Shown here: piece by piece, positions 1 through 11,879 of the stretch
How positions within the stretch are numbered: the first letter of the stretch is position 1
Layout of the letters: the number at the start of each line of letters is the position of its first letter
NCBI GenBank assembly: GCA_030737875.1
Contig: CM060910.1
Span: forward strand, 66,720,501 to 66,784,500
Reading direction: 5' to 3'
Source of the DNA: Allium sativum
Lineage: Eukaryota; Streptophyta; Magnoliopsida; Asparagales; Amaryllidaceae
DNA length: 64,000 nucleotides
Notes under the pieces: generated by a model
Database searches by the model: none
Told to the model about the DNA's origin: nothing
What the model saw: the letters and a program-made list of their open reading frames with translations, nothing else
Program-made: the position numbers and the translations under genes

Positions 1-420
1 GTAGCAGCTAGAGTAGCTAAATTTTTGAGTCTAAGGCAAATAGGAGGTTTTTCTATAAGGTCTCATAGACGATTGTTTGAGCGGCTGTGTTGTTTTGCTT
101 GATATTACATGTTACGAACCCTGACTTGTGCCGAAAGGCACTACAACGTCGAGGGATTCCTCTGAAAATTCCTCGACGATGTGAATTCTGACACAATATC
201 TTTGTCTTGTGTCTCATGATAATTTCGCATCTCATAAACCAGGATGCTCAAGCTAAGCAGCCATGCGACATCTGACTAATCTTGCCGGCCTGCAAAGCTT
301 TGTGTGGATACACTTTCCACAACATTTTAGATGGCCATTAGTGGTTTGTCCATCTGCAGAACTACGGTTCCTCTCCTAGCATTTTTTACACTATGCGGGC
401 TATATGCCCATCATGACACG
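1..420. other. unassigned sequence
   Basis: No supported gene or repeat family was recognised here. It leads directly into the tandem arrays that start near 455 and may belong to the same repetitive element. Confidence 0.3.
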
Positions 421-454
421 AGTTGTATGCTCTACGCTACACTAGCTATGCGCT

Positions 455-595
455 CACTAGACCAATGATCTATATGAGTGCGTCTGACCAATGCTCTATA
501 AGAGTACATCTAACCAATGCTCTTCTTGAGTATGTTCTGACCAATGTCCAACAAGGGAACGTCCAACCAATGCTCAAAAAGGAGTACGTTTTTAA
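455..595. repeat. tandem repeat, about 27-bp unit, 5 copies
   Basis: The core accaatg recurs at about 461, 487, 513, 540 and 568, a spacing of 26 to 28 bp. Each copy is followed by a variable stretch ending in a gagta-type motif. Copies differ at several bases, so the array is not recent. It abuts a second array with a different unit. Confidence 0.75.
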
Positions 596-604
596 CATCT
601 CATC

Positions 605-840
605 CCGCAGAAGGGAGAAAAAGCTCGAAGGGAGCACTTAGAGCACATACATCCTCTGCTCAAAATCCAAACCAAAGAAGGGAGAAAAAGCTCGAAGGGA
701 GCACTTGGAGCACGTACATCCTCTTCTCAAAATCCAACCCAAAGAAGGGAGAAAAAGCTCGAAGGGAGCACTTGGAGCATGTACAACCTCTGCTTAAATT
801 TCATCCCGCGGAAGGGAGCAAAATCTTGAAGAAAACTAAA
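605..840. repeat. tandem repeat, 67-bp unit, about 3.5 copies
   Basis: The block gaagggagaaaaagctcgaa starts at about 610, 677 and 744, and a decayed copy starts near 811, giving a strict 67-bp period. Each unit also carries a gagcac-tacatcctct-type segment. Open frames through the array follow from the repeat and are not taken as genes. Confidence 0.8.
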
Positions 841-924
841 GCTTGAAGAAAGCTTGAAAGAAGCACCCAAAAACGCACATAGCCTACACTTAGGTAAACA
901 AAACCGAAAAGGTAACTCAAAGAA

Positions 925-1600
925 AAGGTTTAGTACCCGAATCTGTGTTCGATTCAGGACTTCTATTTAATACCGGAAGAGGTTTCGGTCATATATCTAT
1001 TTAATACCTGAATCTGGGTTTGGTTCGGGACTTCTATTAATACCGGAAGATGTTCCGGTCTTCTATCTATTTAATACCCGAATCTGGGTTCGGTTCGGGA
1101 CTTCTATTAATACCAGAAGAGGTTCCGGTCTCCTATCTATTTAATACCCGAATCTGGGTTCGGTTCGGGACTTCTATTAATACTGGAAGAGGTTCCGGTC
1201 TTCTATCTATTTAATACCTGAATCTGGATTTGGTTCGGGACTTCTATCAATACCGGAAAAGGTTCCGGTCTTCTATCTATTTAATACCCTAATCTGGGTT
1301 CGGTTCGGGACTTCTATTAATACCGAAGAAATTCTAGTCTTCTATCTATTTAATATCCGAATCTGGGTTTAGTTCGGGACTTCTATTAATACCGGAAAAG
1401 GTTCCAGTCTTCTATCTATTTAATACCCGAATCTGGATTTGGTTTAGGACTTCTATTAATACGGGAAAAGGTTCTGGTCTTCTATCTATTTAATACCCGA
1501 ATCTAGGTTCGGTTCAGGACTTCTATTAATTTTGGAAGGGGTTTTCAGTCTTCTATCTATTTGATACCCGAATTTGGATCTGGCCTGAAACTTCCACTAC
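925..1600. repeat. tandem repeat, 70-bp unit, about 9 copies
   Basis: The motif atctatttaatacc recurs at about 994, 1065, 1135, 1205, 1275, 1344, 1414, 1484 and 1555. The period is 69 to 71 bp. Each unit contains two related halves, a cttctatt-aatacc-ggaag segment and an atctggg-ttcgg segment. The array lies just after the 67-bp array. Arrays like this occur in untranslated parts of large plant LTR elements such as Ogre/Tat, but no flanking pol gene is visible to confirm that. Confidence 0.9.
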
Positions 1601-2030
1601 CTTGACACTATAGGGTTCCTCGATCCTCAGCCTTCGTTCGATCGAATGAAGGATGGTCCCGGAACACTCTTTTCTGCTCGGATCTCTTCCTAAGAGAACA
1701 AAGATGAATGTACATTAACCAAAGTAAAGTCTGCCTCATCTCCGCCTTTCGTAATCCTAAAATGACATCAGGAAATTTGTCCACTATGAAACCCCACGTG
1801 CAAGCAAAGCCTCGGATAAACCTCGCATGCCCCGGTTAAATAATTATTTAGAGAAATACTATTAAAGTGTTCTGTACCCCAAACCGAGGCAAAGGAATCA
1901 TCACTACCTGCTCTTAAGGTCTCTTCGTATTCTGGAAACCTGAGCAGGATCAAATCACATGAAGCGACACTGATGGTATGTGAATTCTAACCGCCGGATT
2001 GAAGATTATAGAAATCTGGTTATTTACTTC
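1601..2030. other. spacer between arrays and broken gene
   Basis: No coding region is supported. A near-perfect 22-bp palindrome centred on cgatcg lies at about 1631-1652, with one mismatched pair between its arms. Confidence 0.3.
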
Positions 2031-2033
2031 GAG

Positions 2034-2040
2034 TATAAAA
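2034..2040 (+). promoter_or_regulatory. candidate TATA box
   Basis: The sequence tataaaa lies about 70 bp upstream of the ATG at 2107. That spacing fits a TATA box, a start site near 2065 and a short A-rich leader. No experimental support is available; the assignment rests on position and consensus. Confidence 0.4.
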
Positions 2041-2106
2041 AGACAAGGCATAGAGGATGTCGGTGCTCCCACCCTCCTTATTCAAAAATAAAAAGAGGAG
2101 AGAAAA

Positions 2107-2996
2107 ATGGCAACCGGAAATGAGCTTGACATGTCACCACTTATTTCTAACGAAGAATTACAACAATTCAATTCATGGGCAATTATCTCGATTTTCTCTG
2201 GTCGGTTCTCAGTCGACATCATCACATGAGCCTTGAAGTCTGTTACTTGTACTCTTGGGAATGGAACGTCAAGAAGTTCGGTAATGTTTCATCATTAAAT
2301 TTCCAAGGGATTTCTTTTTGGGGGATTTCTACTCCATTTCGACTGACAGTGGGTACTCAACACATTCGATTGTGGAATCTCAATTTTGGTTCCACAAACC
2401 CCAAACAAGAGGTGATTCATTGGGTTGTCTTGAAAAATCTCCCCGTTATATTTTGCAACTTTAAGATGGCGAAAATCATACTGTCAAAGGTAAGAAAATT
2501 CTTAAGGATACAAGAAGATGCATGGGACGTAACAGACTTTTCTTATCTTAAGGTGGAAATAAAGATCCCATCACCAATGTATATCCCATCACTAATAAGA
2601 CTTTTTACTAGGACCTCATACCACGAAATTGGAGTTAACAAGCTTTCCGGAGATCCCAACGATCCTTTCGAGCCTAAAGATTTCAAGAATTGGGTGTTCA
2701 GAAAAGATAGGAATTGATTTCTCAAGGTTTGGAAACCAAGAAGAAGAGCGGAAATTGTTGGTGGCTCTGACATGGGAGGAGCGTCCTCTTCGAATCCATT
2801 TGCAATCCTTTCAGATATCAATGAAGACGAAGAGGAGCTTTCAGACGAAGATAAGGGAAGGATATTCGATTTTGAAAGCAGAAAGGAGAGAACCAATGCT
2901 ATTGATGTAGTACTGGAAAATGTGGGTTCTGGTGACAACAACAGGATGGAGTATGCTAAGGAGACCAGTAGAGGCAAGGGGATGGTTGGTCCGTAA
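2107..2996 (+). pseudogene. broken DUF4283/LINE-ORF1-like protein gene
   Basis: The first ATG after the TATA box (2107) opens about 40 codons, and the longer frame starting at 2175 is in another phase. The best domain match is in 2175-2717: a W-V-x-L-x-x-LP motif, then an I-x-x-x-x-x-KF helix-like stretch and a Y-x-x-V-E-I strand. This resembles the DUF4283 RNA-binding region found in plant LINE ORF1 proteins. A TGA at 2715 interrupts the frame. The same frame resumes and ends at 2996 with an acidic tail beginning NPFAIL and rich in D/E, as in many LINE ORF1 tails. No endonuclease or reverse transcriptase follows. It is either an internally deleted LINE or an isolated gene of this family. Family assignment is by motif recognition only. 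Confidence 0.45.
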
Positions 2997-3330
2997 CGGA
3001 GCTGTCAAAGGGCAATGCTTTGGAAGGTTTAGGCCTTGTTCATCTTCTGAGAGAATTTGGTCGTTGTGAGTTTAACCAATTACTGTATGACCGCTTTGGT
3101 AGCAGGACACGCAGCAGATGGATAAAGTAGTTGGGGTTTGGAAAGTGCTTTCCCCATTTTGCATGAAAAATCTCAGCTCCTGTGTGGGCCCCGTTTGTGT
3201 GTACTTTTGTTTTTAAACTATAATGGAAGTATTCTTATGCTCTGATTGTTGTATATATTCAAGTGTAGCACCAAATTTTGTGGTGCCTCAATATCCCTTC
3301 TCCTTTAAAAATAAATAAAATAAAATCAGG
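2997..3330 (+). other. 3' untranslated-like tail of the broken gene
   Basis: Non-coding sequence with a ttgtatat element near 3249 and an A-rich end around 3307-3330. This is consistent with a polyadenylation region or with the A-rich tail of a retroposed copy. There is no second ORF, so a complete LINE is excluded. Confidence 0.35.
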
Positions 3331-4520
3331 GTTTCCGTATTCAAAACCAATAAGAACCACGCGAAGGAATGCCAATTAAGACTTCAATCAATAGAGATCG
3401 AAGGATATCGCCGAAAGGACAAGGAATTTGACCTGAAAAGTCAAAAAATACCCCTTCACTAGGGGGAAAATATTGCTACCAAAAAATTGACAATGAAATA
3501 GAGTAACAACGAAGGGGTATCAGATAACTATAAGCACCCGATGTTCTTTTAGCGAGTAGGGCCAAGGACTAAGAAGAGGCAAAAATAGGGAAGGAAAATT
3601 CCGAAAGGCAACATCAACCGAGACTCATCCCCGCAACTAGTTAATGGAGAAAAGGGTACCTAGTGAGCACGAGACCGAAAGGGTGATTTAAGAGCCACAC
3701 GGCCCCCGCCTCCTCAAGAGAAAATAATTCGAAATCCGCAAATTGTCGAACAGCCTACCCAGTAGGATATATCCATTAAGGGATACCCCGTAACGAAAGG
3801 GGAGGAGTCCGAGTAGGCAACCAAAGAAAAAGGGAGGAAAGGGCCCCGATAACGAAAACATAGAAGGGCAAAAGGGATGATCGGGAGCTGGCCTCCGAGG
3901 GCATACAACCGGAAGCCACCATAAAAAAAATCCAAGTATCTTCCGAAAGGTACCGTATCAAAAAATTTATACCCACCTCAAATAATTGACAAACAACCGA
4001 AGCCACACTTCTAAGATCATAACCAGTACCACAAAAGAGACCGGGAGCCGGACGTCCAAAACCGAAGAAAAAGGCTCCGGACATAGCTATTACAAGCCCA
4101 ATAGCCCAACAGCAAAAAGGTCTTCCAATCCTCTATAAGTAAGACCCCGAGGGGGGGGTAACATTGGGGGATCCGAACAATCTTCTTCTCTAACTCTTGA
4201 AAATAGAAACCCAAATGGGAAAAATCGATTTGGGGGGATTCTCATGTAACTTCCTCCATGAATAAAATCATAAAAAATCTTAAAGTGGACGTAGGTTCCC
4301 CAAGGAACTAAACCATTATAAAATTGTGTGTCTTTATTTTTTCCGCATACTATGCTACTTTTCGATATACTCTTGTGTAATCTTTTCATACGGCGGATCA
4401 TCGGAATATTCCTGTTGAAGCCGTTAGGTTCTCAGCAACTTAATGTTGTCTCTATGGTCCACTCTCCAAACCAATTTCCGGTGTTGACGAAAAATATCGT
4501 TAACACTAATGCATTGCTGT
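3331..4520. other. LTR-like sequence, element not identified
   Basis: The motif cgaaagg recurs many times between about 3410 and 3960. Around 4285-4350 there is a ggacgtagg ... aaaccattataaaattgtgtgtc block, resembling the U5 region common in plant LTR elements. A similar block occurs near 34700. No second copy of this stretch was found in the window and no LTR boundaries could be set. Small minus-strand open frames here show no recognisable domain. Confidence 0.3.
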
Positions 4521-5827
4521 CAAAATAACAAGATACATTACTAAAATGTGATGCTTGCTATTAAGTATTTTCTTCTTTTCATATGTGTTTTATGGTAATA
4601 ATATCGAAAACACTATAAATAAAAAGTTAAATTAAAATATAAAAATCAGCCCACCCCTTTGTTAATTCCTGGATTAGCCTTTGAGGAAGAAGAGCAGATT
4701 TCAGAATTTTCTGTATATTCTGTTCAGTCTGTCCTGTCCTACATATACGTATGGGAAGGCCTGTTAACGATTATAATGCTTGGAAATGTTGTGAACTTTT
4801 AACTAAGTGATGCGACCATTTTTACTACCGTTTCCGTTTGAACTTGAACGGAAAAAACTGTTTAGCCAATGCCTCTAATACGCCTCAAATGCTCGTTCGT
4901 CCACACCGTGGACGCGGATCGGGCGCAGATGCACGCGCATGCGGTGTTGTGTGGTGTGTGTGTTGCGCCATCCTCTTAGATGTCCTCTTCTCTTATGTAT
5001 CTCTTTGTCTCATTCGGAACTATAATAATGTCATCATCTTAGTATATAACCATATAAAATTTATTATATACTACGATGTAGGACTATACATATTTCGAAA
5101 CATTTATTATATAAAATAGTTATTTATTTCCAACAATTACAACATGAACAATCAAGTAGCAAAATAGTTAGATAACAATGTTTCATAAATGTTTTATTTG
5201 ATTTTGCAAGGGAAAAGAATACTTTATGCAACCTTTGATGCAAAATGGATAATGCTTTTTTGTTGTAATTCTCTGCACCTCTCTTTTAGGCCTGATTTCT
5301 ATACCATCTTAACAAGCTCTCGCAATTCTAATCAACAACCTCAAAAAAGTCTTTAAATTCATCTGATAAACCATGGTTCTCTCGTCCTAAAACTTCTTCT
5401 AAAGTCGAGTTAGCCTCTTGATCAAAATATGTGTTTTCATGTCATTGGCCAATGCTATAACATTTGCTGACCTTGTATTAAATTGAATAAAAATAATGGA
5501 TAAATATTAATCATCTAAGATAATATTTAATATGGAAACAATTTAAAACAAAACAAAAAATGTGGCATTGTCTATTCGTTTTCACCATTCATGAAAAAAA
5601 ATCAAAACATCTAAAGGCTAAAGCAGTGTTAACTAAGGAAAAAATTAAACATCCTACGAGTTCAAAGGTAGTTACCTTTCTAGTTTACATATTTGTGGTT
5701 CTTGATGGCATCATACAAATAATTTTTTATTAGTAAAAGCAAGAAGGTACAACATGCATATCTACATCAGAAGCAACATTTGTATATTAAAAATTGATTA
5801 ATTAGCTAATCAATCAAGTCTAGTCAA
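4521..5827. other. AT-rich spacer with one short coding-like fragment
   Basis: Mostly AT-rich sequence without recognised genes. On the minus strand, 5328-5444 reads as a coherent acidic 38-codon stretch ending in a stop (contains EEVLGREN and FKDFFEVVD). It may be the last part of a transposase or host gene, but no family was recognised. A short GC-rich patch lies near 4895-4970. Confidence 0.25.
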
Positions 5828-6055
5828 TGTTGTTAATTAAAAAGAAATAAAAGCCACACATAATAAAACTTTAGACATTTTGTTCTTCTCACAGAATATA
5901 TTATTGAAATATATGAAGCAGGCCTTGGCCCATCTTGTAATTTACTTTTATTTCAGCTTGTTGTACACTATTATATGTACAATGTCTCTGTGCAATATTT
6001 GCAACAAGTTTAGATTTCAATACAAAAAACATTTTCACCTTCACATTTTCTTTTA
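5828..6055 (+). repeat. copia 5' LTR
   Basis: From about 5860 to 6050 it aligns with 37770-37926 plus 38245-38289, sharing for example atgaagc-ggccttggccc and gttgtacactattata. By eye the two LTRs differ at roughly 10% of positions. The left edge is set at a TG and is uncertain by about 40 bp. Confidence 0.75.
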
Positions 6056-6069
6056 TGGTATCAGAGCTC
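6056..6069 (+). promoter_or_regulatory. copia primer-binding site
   Basis: The sequence tggtatcagagctc directly follows the 5' LTR. This is the standard plant retrotransposon site complementary to the 3' end of initiator tRNA-Met. Confidence 0.85.
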
Positions 6070-6438
6070 TGCCTTGCCCAATGGCACTGATCCTCCTTCA
6101 AAAACTAATTGCTAGTGTTTCTGATCAGAGTCGGGGGTTGATAGTTTTTCTTTTCTCCTTAGTTTGTATTTCATCATCGGAGAATATATCCCTTCCATCT
6201 CATAGCACTGTTCTCATTAGTTATATGGTTTTTACTCCCTCGCCAAGGGTTGAATCAGCGAGTCTTCGTCATTTTTTTTCTAGTTGGATATAGTATCTGG
6301 CCATTTGACACATTTGTAATCACTTGACCTAAGATCTGGTTTCAAGAATCACGTTCTTACGTGATTTTTCCATCCAAGAACCCCATTTCTTTTACAAGTT
6401 GTATCAAGAAGTTTTTTCTCTATAATTCTTGATTTTCA

Positions 6439-7516
6439 ATGGCTGCAAACGATGACACTGTCAGTTTTGCAACCTCCGCAATCAACCCCATGGCAACCTC
6501 ATTATCCGCTCATACGCTGATCGAGCCCGAGAGTCATGTAACTACCATTCCTCTAGAAGAAAATAATTACATGCTTTGGAAGTATCAGTTAGAGACAACA
6601 TTAAAATTTAATGTTATGGGTTACAAGACTACAATAAGGGAACCATGTTGATGCCACATGTTATGACACAAGAAAAATATGGTAATTAATATTTGAGCAA
6701 TGAAGCATATGTTAGAAACCAAAAGTAGGATAGTTTGCTTGCATGTTGGTTGATATCATCTATTAGTGTAAGTCTATTATCACATATTATTGGATGCAAC
6801 ACATCATTTGACGTATGGAATGCAATAGAGTAGATTTTTAACTCACAATTTGCTGTAAGAATCATGCATTATAGAAAGCAGCTACAAAATTTAAGGAAAT
6901 ATGACATGTCCATGAGTGAGTTTCCAACGAAGATTAAAACGTTATGTGAAACGGTGCCGATGGACACAATATTATAGAGAATGGGTAAGTTTTATACATC
7001 ACTGGTGGACTTAATGATGATTATGAGTCAGTAGTGGCATTTATTGCATCACAAAGAGTAGTGCCTGGTATTATGTTCATTCAACTCTTCTTGCTTATGA
7101 AGGAAGAGTTGAACAAAAGAAAATGTCACAATCTAAATATTCTATCAACTATGCCTCTACAGCGAGGAATAAAGGTCAACAGATAGGTAAATCTAGCCAA
7201 AACAATAAGCATGACAATCAGTTTCAAAGAGTTAATACCACTCAAAGAGGAAGAGACAAAGGTGGAAGGTATAATAATAACAGCAGAGTTAAGTGCCAAA
7301 TATGTGAAAAGTTTGGTTATGTAGCAAGTAGATGCAACTTCAGGATTAATACAAATTACAATGTGAATCAACAAAGCCAAAGAAACAAGAGGGGTCCAAA
7401 TGTTAATATGACACAACTTGAGAAATAAAGAATCAATGCAGAAATCTCTAGAATACATATGCAAGGGTCAAACGTAGACGATACAACCAAACCAGATGAC
7501 ATAAACTTAGAAGAAT
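6439..7516 (+). pseudogene. copia gag fragment
   Basis: The start at 6439 (MAANDD...) is the first ATG after the leader. About residues 35-55 carry the copia gag N-terminal pattern, with ENNYMLWKYQLETTL matching the usual NNY-x-x-W-x-x-x-x-x-x-x-L form. The frame is lost after residue 70; gag-like sequence continues in other phases through 6663-7110. At 7123-7428 a basic, asparagine-rich stretch holds one zinc knuckle, CQICEKFGYVASRC. Its histidine is replaced by tyrosine, so it would not bind zinc normally. The coding sequence is then cut at 7516 by gypsy A, and the protease continues after 33288. Confidence 0.8.
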
Positions 7517-10077
7517 TGGACGACCACCTTTGTACCATTCGACAACCAATAATTTGCGTTGTGGTGGTTCTCGACCAATACAAGACAACCATCAAGTTGA
7601 AACAAAAATAACTTAAGTAGCCTATCATATATCTCACAGCACATGGAACAAAATATAATAATAACATAAGATAATGATATAAAACAGGCAAGACAATGTA
7701 TACTAAATGAACCATAACTTATAATTGCAAATTCATGTCACCACATAAGTACCAAAATAGACAAATATGGGTATATCTCCAAAATATTGTCTCTAAAAAA
7801 TTGCACTACTAATGCCCAAAGTAGTGATCAATAAAGATAAACTGGGAGAAGAGTATATATGTAATACGTAGGAGCCTCTTGCTCATCTCCGGTCATCTCC
7901 TCAGCACACTAACCTATCTCTAATCTGCTCATTTAAGAGCACTCAGGGTATTAAGAAGCAAAGCATAAAACTCTAGGTCAGACAAAGTCTAGTGTGAGTG
8001 ATAATAATTTCAATCACTATACAGGGTAACATAATAGATATGATAAATCTAACATGACCTAGCCCTACAGCCAAAAAGTTATCACATATAATCAGGTACT
8101 CTACTCTATGGAAATCATAATACCAAGTGCATATGAGTGAGTGATAAAGTGACAACAGTCATTCAAACATAATAATCATCCTCACAATCCCGCACTCGTT
8201 GCATTGGATATACGACCACATTCAACCTACACGATTTTCCAATCCTAGCCACTTAGAGGACTAGGAATCAAGCATTACCTATTAGTAAAACCTAAGATGA
8301 TGACCCCGCACTAGATCCAAGTTTGGATCTCGGGTTCCCTCACACTAGGAGAAAAGAACTCGCACTAGTCCAAATAGACCACACACCCGCACTCCCTTCT
8401 CCGAAGTTTTCATGCAGGTCTCATGTATTGACAATCCATTTTGCATTACATATCCACAGCGAAGTCCATTTTGGAAGTCACCCCGATGGTTCCCAACCAG
8501 AGCCTTTGTGGTAACTTCCATTTAGACTTTCTCCGCATCCAGGTTTAAGCCATTTATATTGGAGTTTTGTCTTCGAAGAGCCTTGTTCATCGCCAAGGAG
8601 TGATATCGAGTCACGGAGTACCGGGAATAACCCATTCGCCTTGTCTACTCTCTGATCGGCCCACCCTAGCTCGGCATGAACGAGCCGAACACAAAGTGCA
8701 ATGCCCGGATCAGCTATGCTAATCCGGGCTTGAACACTATATCCGGATCGATTATGCCGATCTATAATTGTTTCTGATTCCTGGATCGAAAATTCCGACC
8801 CGAAACCAATCTGGATCGAAAATGTTGATCTGAAACATGAGCCTCTAGTGAATTGAACCCTCGGCTCGAACACCGAACCGAGATCCCCACTCCTACTGCA
8901 ATGTTGCTCCCTTTACTTTTTTGCTTATGGCCAACCTGAACCGACCTAGCCCATCCGATCTTCAAATCTCCATAACTTAAGCTCTAGAACTCCAAACGAC
9001 TTGAAATTTGGCTTAGAGCCTCTTAGGACCTTCCATGTCATCCCTACCAATTTTCATCCGATTTTGATGACTTTTGCCTGGATTGGCCAGATCGGACTGA
9101 CCTAGCCGGCCTGAAACCTGCAATACTTTCAAAATGGTTTTTAATTTCCTATTTCGCCTTTCGACGACGTTTGCATCCACCCTAGCATTCCTAGACAATG
9201 TCTTAGCATACCCAATAATTGAAACAACATATAAATCAACCAAACAAGACCAAAACACCTAAATAAGCATGGTTTCCCCTTAATAACCAAAATTATGGGA
9301 TTCACAAACTAAACCAAATCAACTCAAGTTGGCATATGTGTCATTATAGTATTGGTGACGAATTATGAGCATTTTCTATATTTTTATGAGGTGTCTACAT
9401 GTTAATGTGGCGTAATTAGTAAATAAGAACACTACTACTCACCTTGGTTGCCCCCAAATAATTAGATCTGAAACTATGATGATTTGGCTTGGATCCCAAT
9501 GCTATGCAGCAAGCCCAAGCTTGATTTGACGTTGAGGTAATTAAATATTCCCTAATCTTTGGTTTTGGCTAATTAAATAAGAGATTAGAAGGTGTTTTAG
9601 AGGATGAAAGCCATTAGAGGTTGATGGGACCTTTCTTGGGAGTTTTGAAAGTGAGAATGAATTATTCTCATGCCCCATTCATCCCCCACATAGTCCTAAT
9701 TCCGAAATGGACTTTGGGCCATTCCACTAGTGACATTACTCAGCCCAAATAAGCTGCCTAAATCAGAGCAGATCTTAATTCAGCCATTCCTCTCAAATGG
9801 CTAGTCCGTTTGAGTAGTGTGACCACTCTACGGAATGGGAAATCATCATTCAAATCCAATGGAAGTGGTTTCAGGTCTAAATCCCTTACCAATCAAAAGT
9901 CATAGGCAAAACAAGATTCATCAAGGGTAAAATGGTCAAATTAAAATTCGGAGAAATTGGTCAAAGTAGGAAATGGTCGTAATGTTCATCCTTCAAATTT
10001 ATATAGTTGTACGACCTCATATGAAGATAAACTAAATATTTTATGATCCTCCGATACGTAGACTATGGGTCATTACA
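7517..10077 (-). repeat. element A 3' LTR
   Basis: A 2.56-kb copy that aligns along its length with 14866-16004 joined to 31853-33283. In the stretch 8475-8640 against 15818-16000 about 13% of bases differ by eye. The left edge is set by alignment of tggacgacc with the tgtgacaacc start of the other LTR. Small open frames inside it are not genes. Confidence 0.85.
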
Positions 10078-10110
10078 CTCTCCATCCCTTAAGAAATTTC
10101 TCCCCCAAAA
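10078..10110 (-). promoter_or_regulatory. element A polypurine tract
   Basis: Read on the minus strand, gggggagaaatttcttaagg lies just inside the 3' LTR. The same tract precedes the 3' LTR of element C near 50707-50728. It would prime plus-strand DNA synthesis. Confidence 0.75.
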
Positions 10111-10329
10111 TTCCTTAAGCAACAAAAAGGATTGTCCTGCTTGCTTAACAATCATCACAAACAACCAAACATACATAGCAACGTGATAGCAAAACAGTTT
10201 AAGTTTATCCTAGCATGCAGGGTACTAAACGAGAAAACTGATGATATCCCAGAATGGTAACTTAAGAGTGATGTATAATAAACTTACGAAGTGAGGAGTT
10301 CTGGATAAGACGTCCTTATGCTCTCCTCA

Positions 10330-10773
10330 GTCTCTCAAGTTAAATCACTCTCGTGTTCGCTACTAAACTTGACAAGGTTCACAACCTTATTCCTAAGCTG
10401 TTTTGTATCGTATTCAACGATACGAATTGGTCTACGGGCTAAAGTGGTTTTCGGTTCCACCTCGATATCCTCCTACTGATCCGGTGTGATAGTTGTATTG
10501 GAATCATGCATGAACTTCCTCAAATGTGATACATGGAACACATTATGTACCACAACCATCTTCTGAGGCAGCATTACTCTATGCTAAATTTCCAACCCGC
10601 TCAAGGACTGGAAATGAACCGACAAACCTTGGTGTTAATTTTTCCTTGCTATCGAACCGAATCACATTCCTTAAAGGAGAAATCTTAACAAACACCAAAT
10701 CCCCGAAGGAGAATTCCAAGTCCCTCCGTCTCTTATCAGCGTAACTCTTCTTTCTATCTTGGGAAGCTTTCAT
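10330..10773 (-). pseudogene. element A integrase C-terminus and tail
   Basis: Codons 10773-10579 match the integrase C-terminal region of element C ([13 protein letters not shown], then FVKISPL and PRFVGSFPVLERVGNLA, the GPF-type module, here with S in place of P). Further related sequence runs to about 10330, where C has its chromodomain-like tail, but stops and frameshifts break it. It is not expressible as one protein. Confidence 0.75.
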
Positions 10774-10920
10774 CTGTTGTCAAATGATTTCAATCATCTC
10801 CGAAGTTTCTATAATCATGTCTAGTCTAAGTATCAGTTTCTCACCTGCTTCCCACCAACACGAAGGAGCATTGCACGACCTTCCATATAACACTTCATAT
10901 GGAACCATGTCAATGTTTGA

Positions 10921-11750
10921 CTAGTAGCTATTATTGTATGCGAACTCAACCAAATGCAAATGATTATCCCATGATCCTACAAAATCCACGATACACGCCC
11001 TCAAGAGATCCTCCAAGATACGATTTACCCTTTCCGGCTGACCATCCATTTGAGGATGATAAGCAATACTGAGACGTAACTCAGACCCCAAAGCTTCTTG
11101 TAAACTCTTCCTGAATCCACTACTAAACAATGGGTATCGGTCACTCACAATGCCTTTTGGCACTCCTTGGAAACCCACAACCCATTTCACATACAACTCC
11201 GCTAGTTTGGCTACCATTCTACTTGACTTGACGGGTATAAACCTAGTGCTCTTGGTCAACCTATCCACAATGACCAAATACTATCATGCCCTATTCGAGT
11301 ATTTGGTAAACCATCAATAAAGTCCATTAAAGCTTGCTCCTATTTCCGCTCGGGAACCTCCAACGGTTGTGACAATCCACTGGGTTTCTTCTGCTCAGCT
11401 TTAATCAATTGGCAATTCATGCATTTGGAAATAAATTTCCCAACGTCCTTCTTCATACCTTCCCAATAGTACGTCTGCCTCATGTCCCTATACATCTTGT
11501 TAGCACCGGGGTGTAGAGTCAATTTTGATTGATGACACTCTTTAAGTACCTCTTCTCTTACTCCATCGACGTCATATATGCCCTTGACTTCGTCATCTTT
11601 GTCAGCTTCCATTTTGGTGATGGTCTTTAATAATCTAGGATCACTCCTTTGACCGGAACCAATCCTTTCAACCCAAGTTGGTCTAATCGTTAAGCTTGCC
11701 AACATTTTTGGCTTCAACACATCTAGGTCTAAAGTCACAACCAATGACAT
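10921..11750 (-). pseudogene. element A integrase
   Basis: The zinc-binding N-terminus is seen in 11750-11340 (HQSKLTLHPG ... CMNCQ). The catalytic core is in 11277-10921, with VSDRYPLF for the second aspartate and [20 protein letters not shown] for the glutamate region. Element C has the same sequence order. The two parts are separated by a frameshift and the block that holds the first catalytic aspartate is damaged. Confidence 0.85.
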
Positions 11751-11879
11751 ATTCCATATGCCTCCATCCTAGGAACATAGTCCTCAAACCGGCATGTCTC
11801 TTAATGCGTCAGTGACTGCATTACCCTTTCCTAGGGTGTATTCTATATTAAAATCATAAGAAGCTAGAAACTCCAACCA

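Noticed and set aside
455..1600. CRISPR-like array
   Set aside because: The units are head-to-tail tandem repeats without unique spacers, in plant DNA.
3776..4401. Overlapping hydrophobic minus-strand frames
   Set aside because: There are no known domains, the frames overlap one another, and the region looks like an LTR.
7517..10077. Possible genes in short frames at 8478-8873 and 9013-9258
   Set aside because: They lie inside the LTR of element A and have no counterpart as an open frame in the other LTR.
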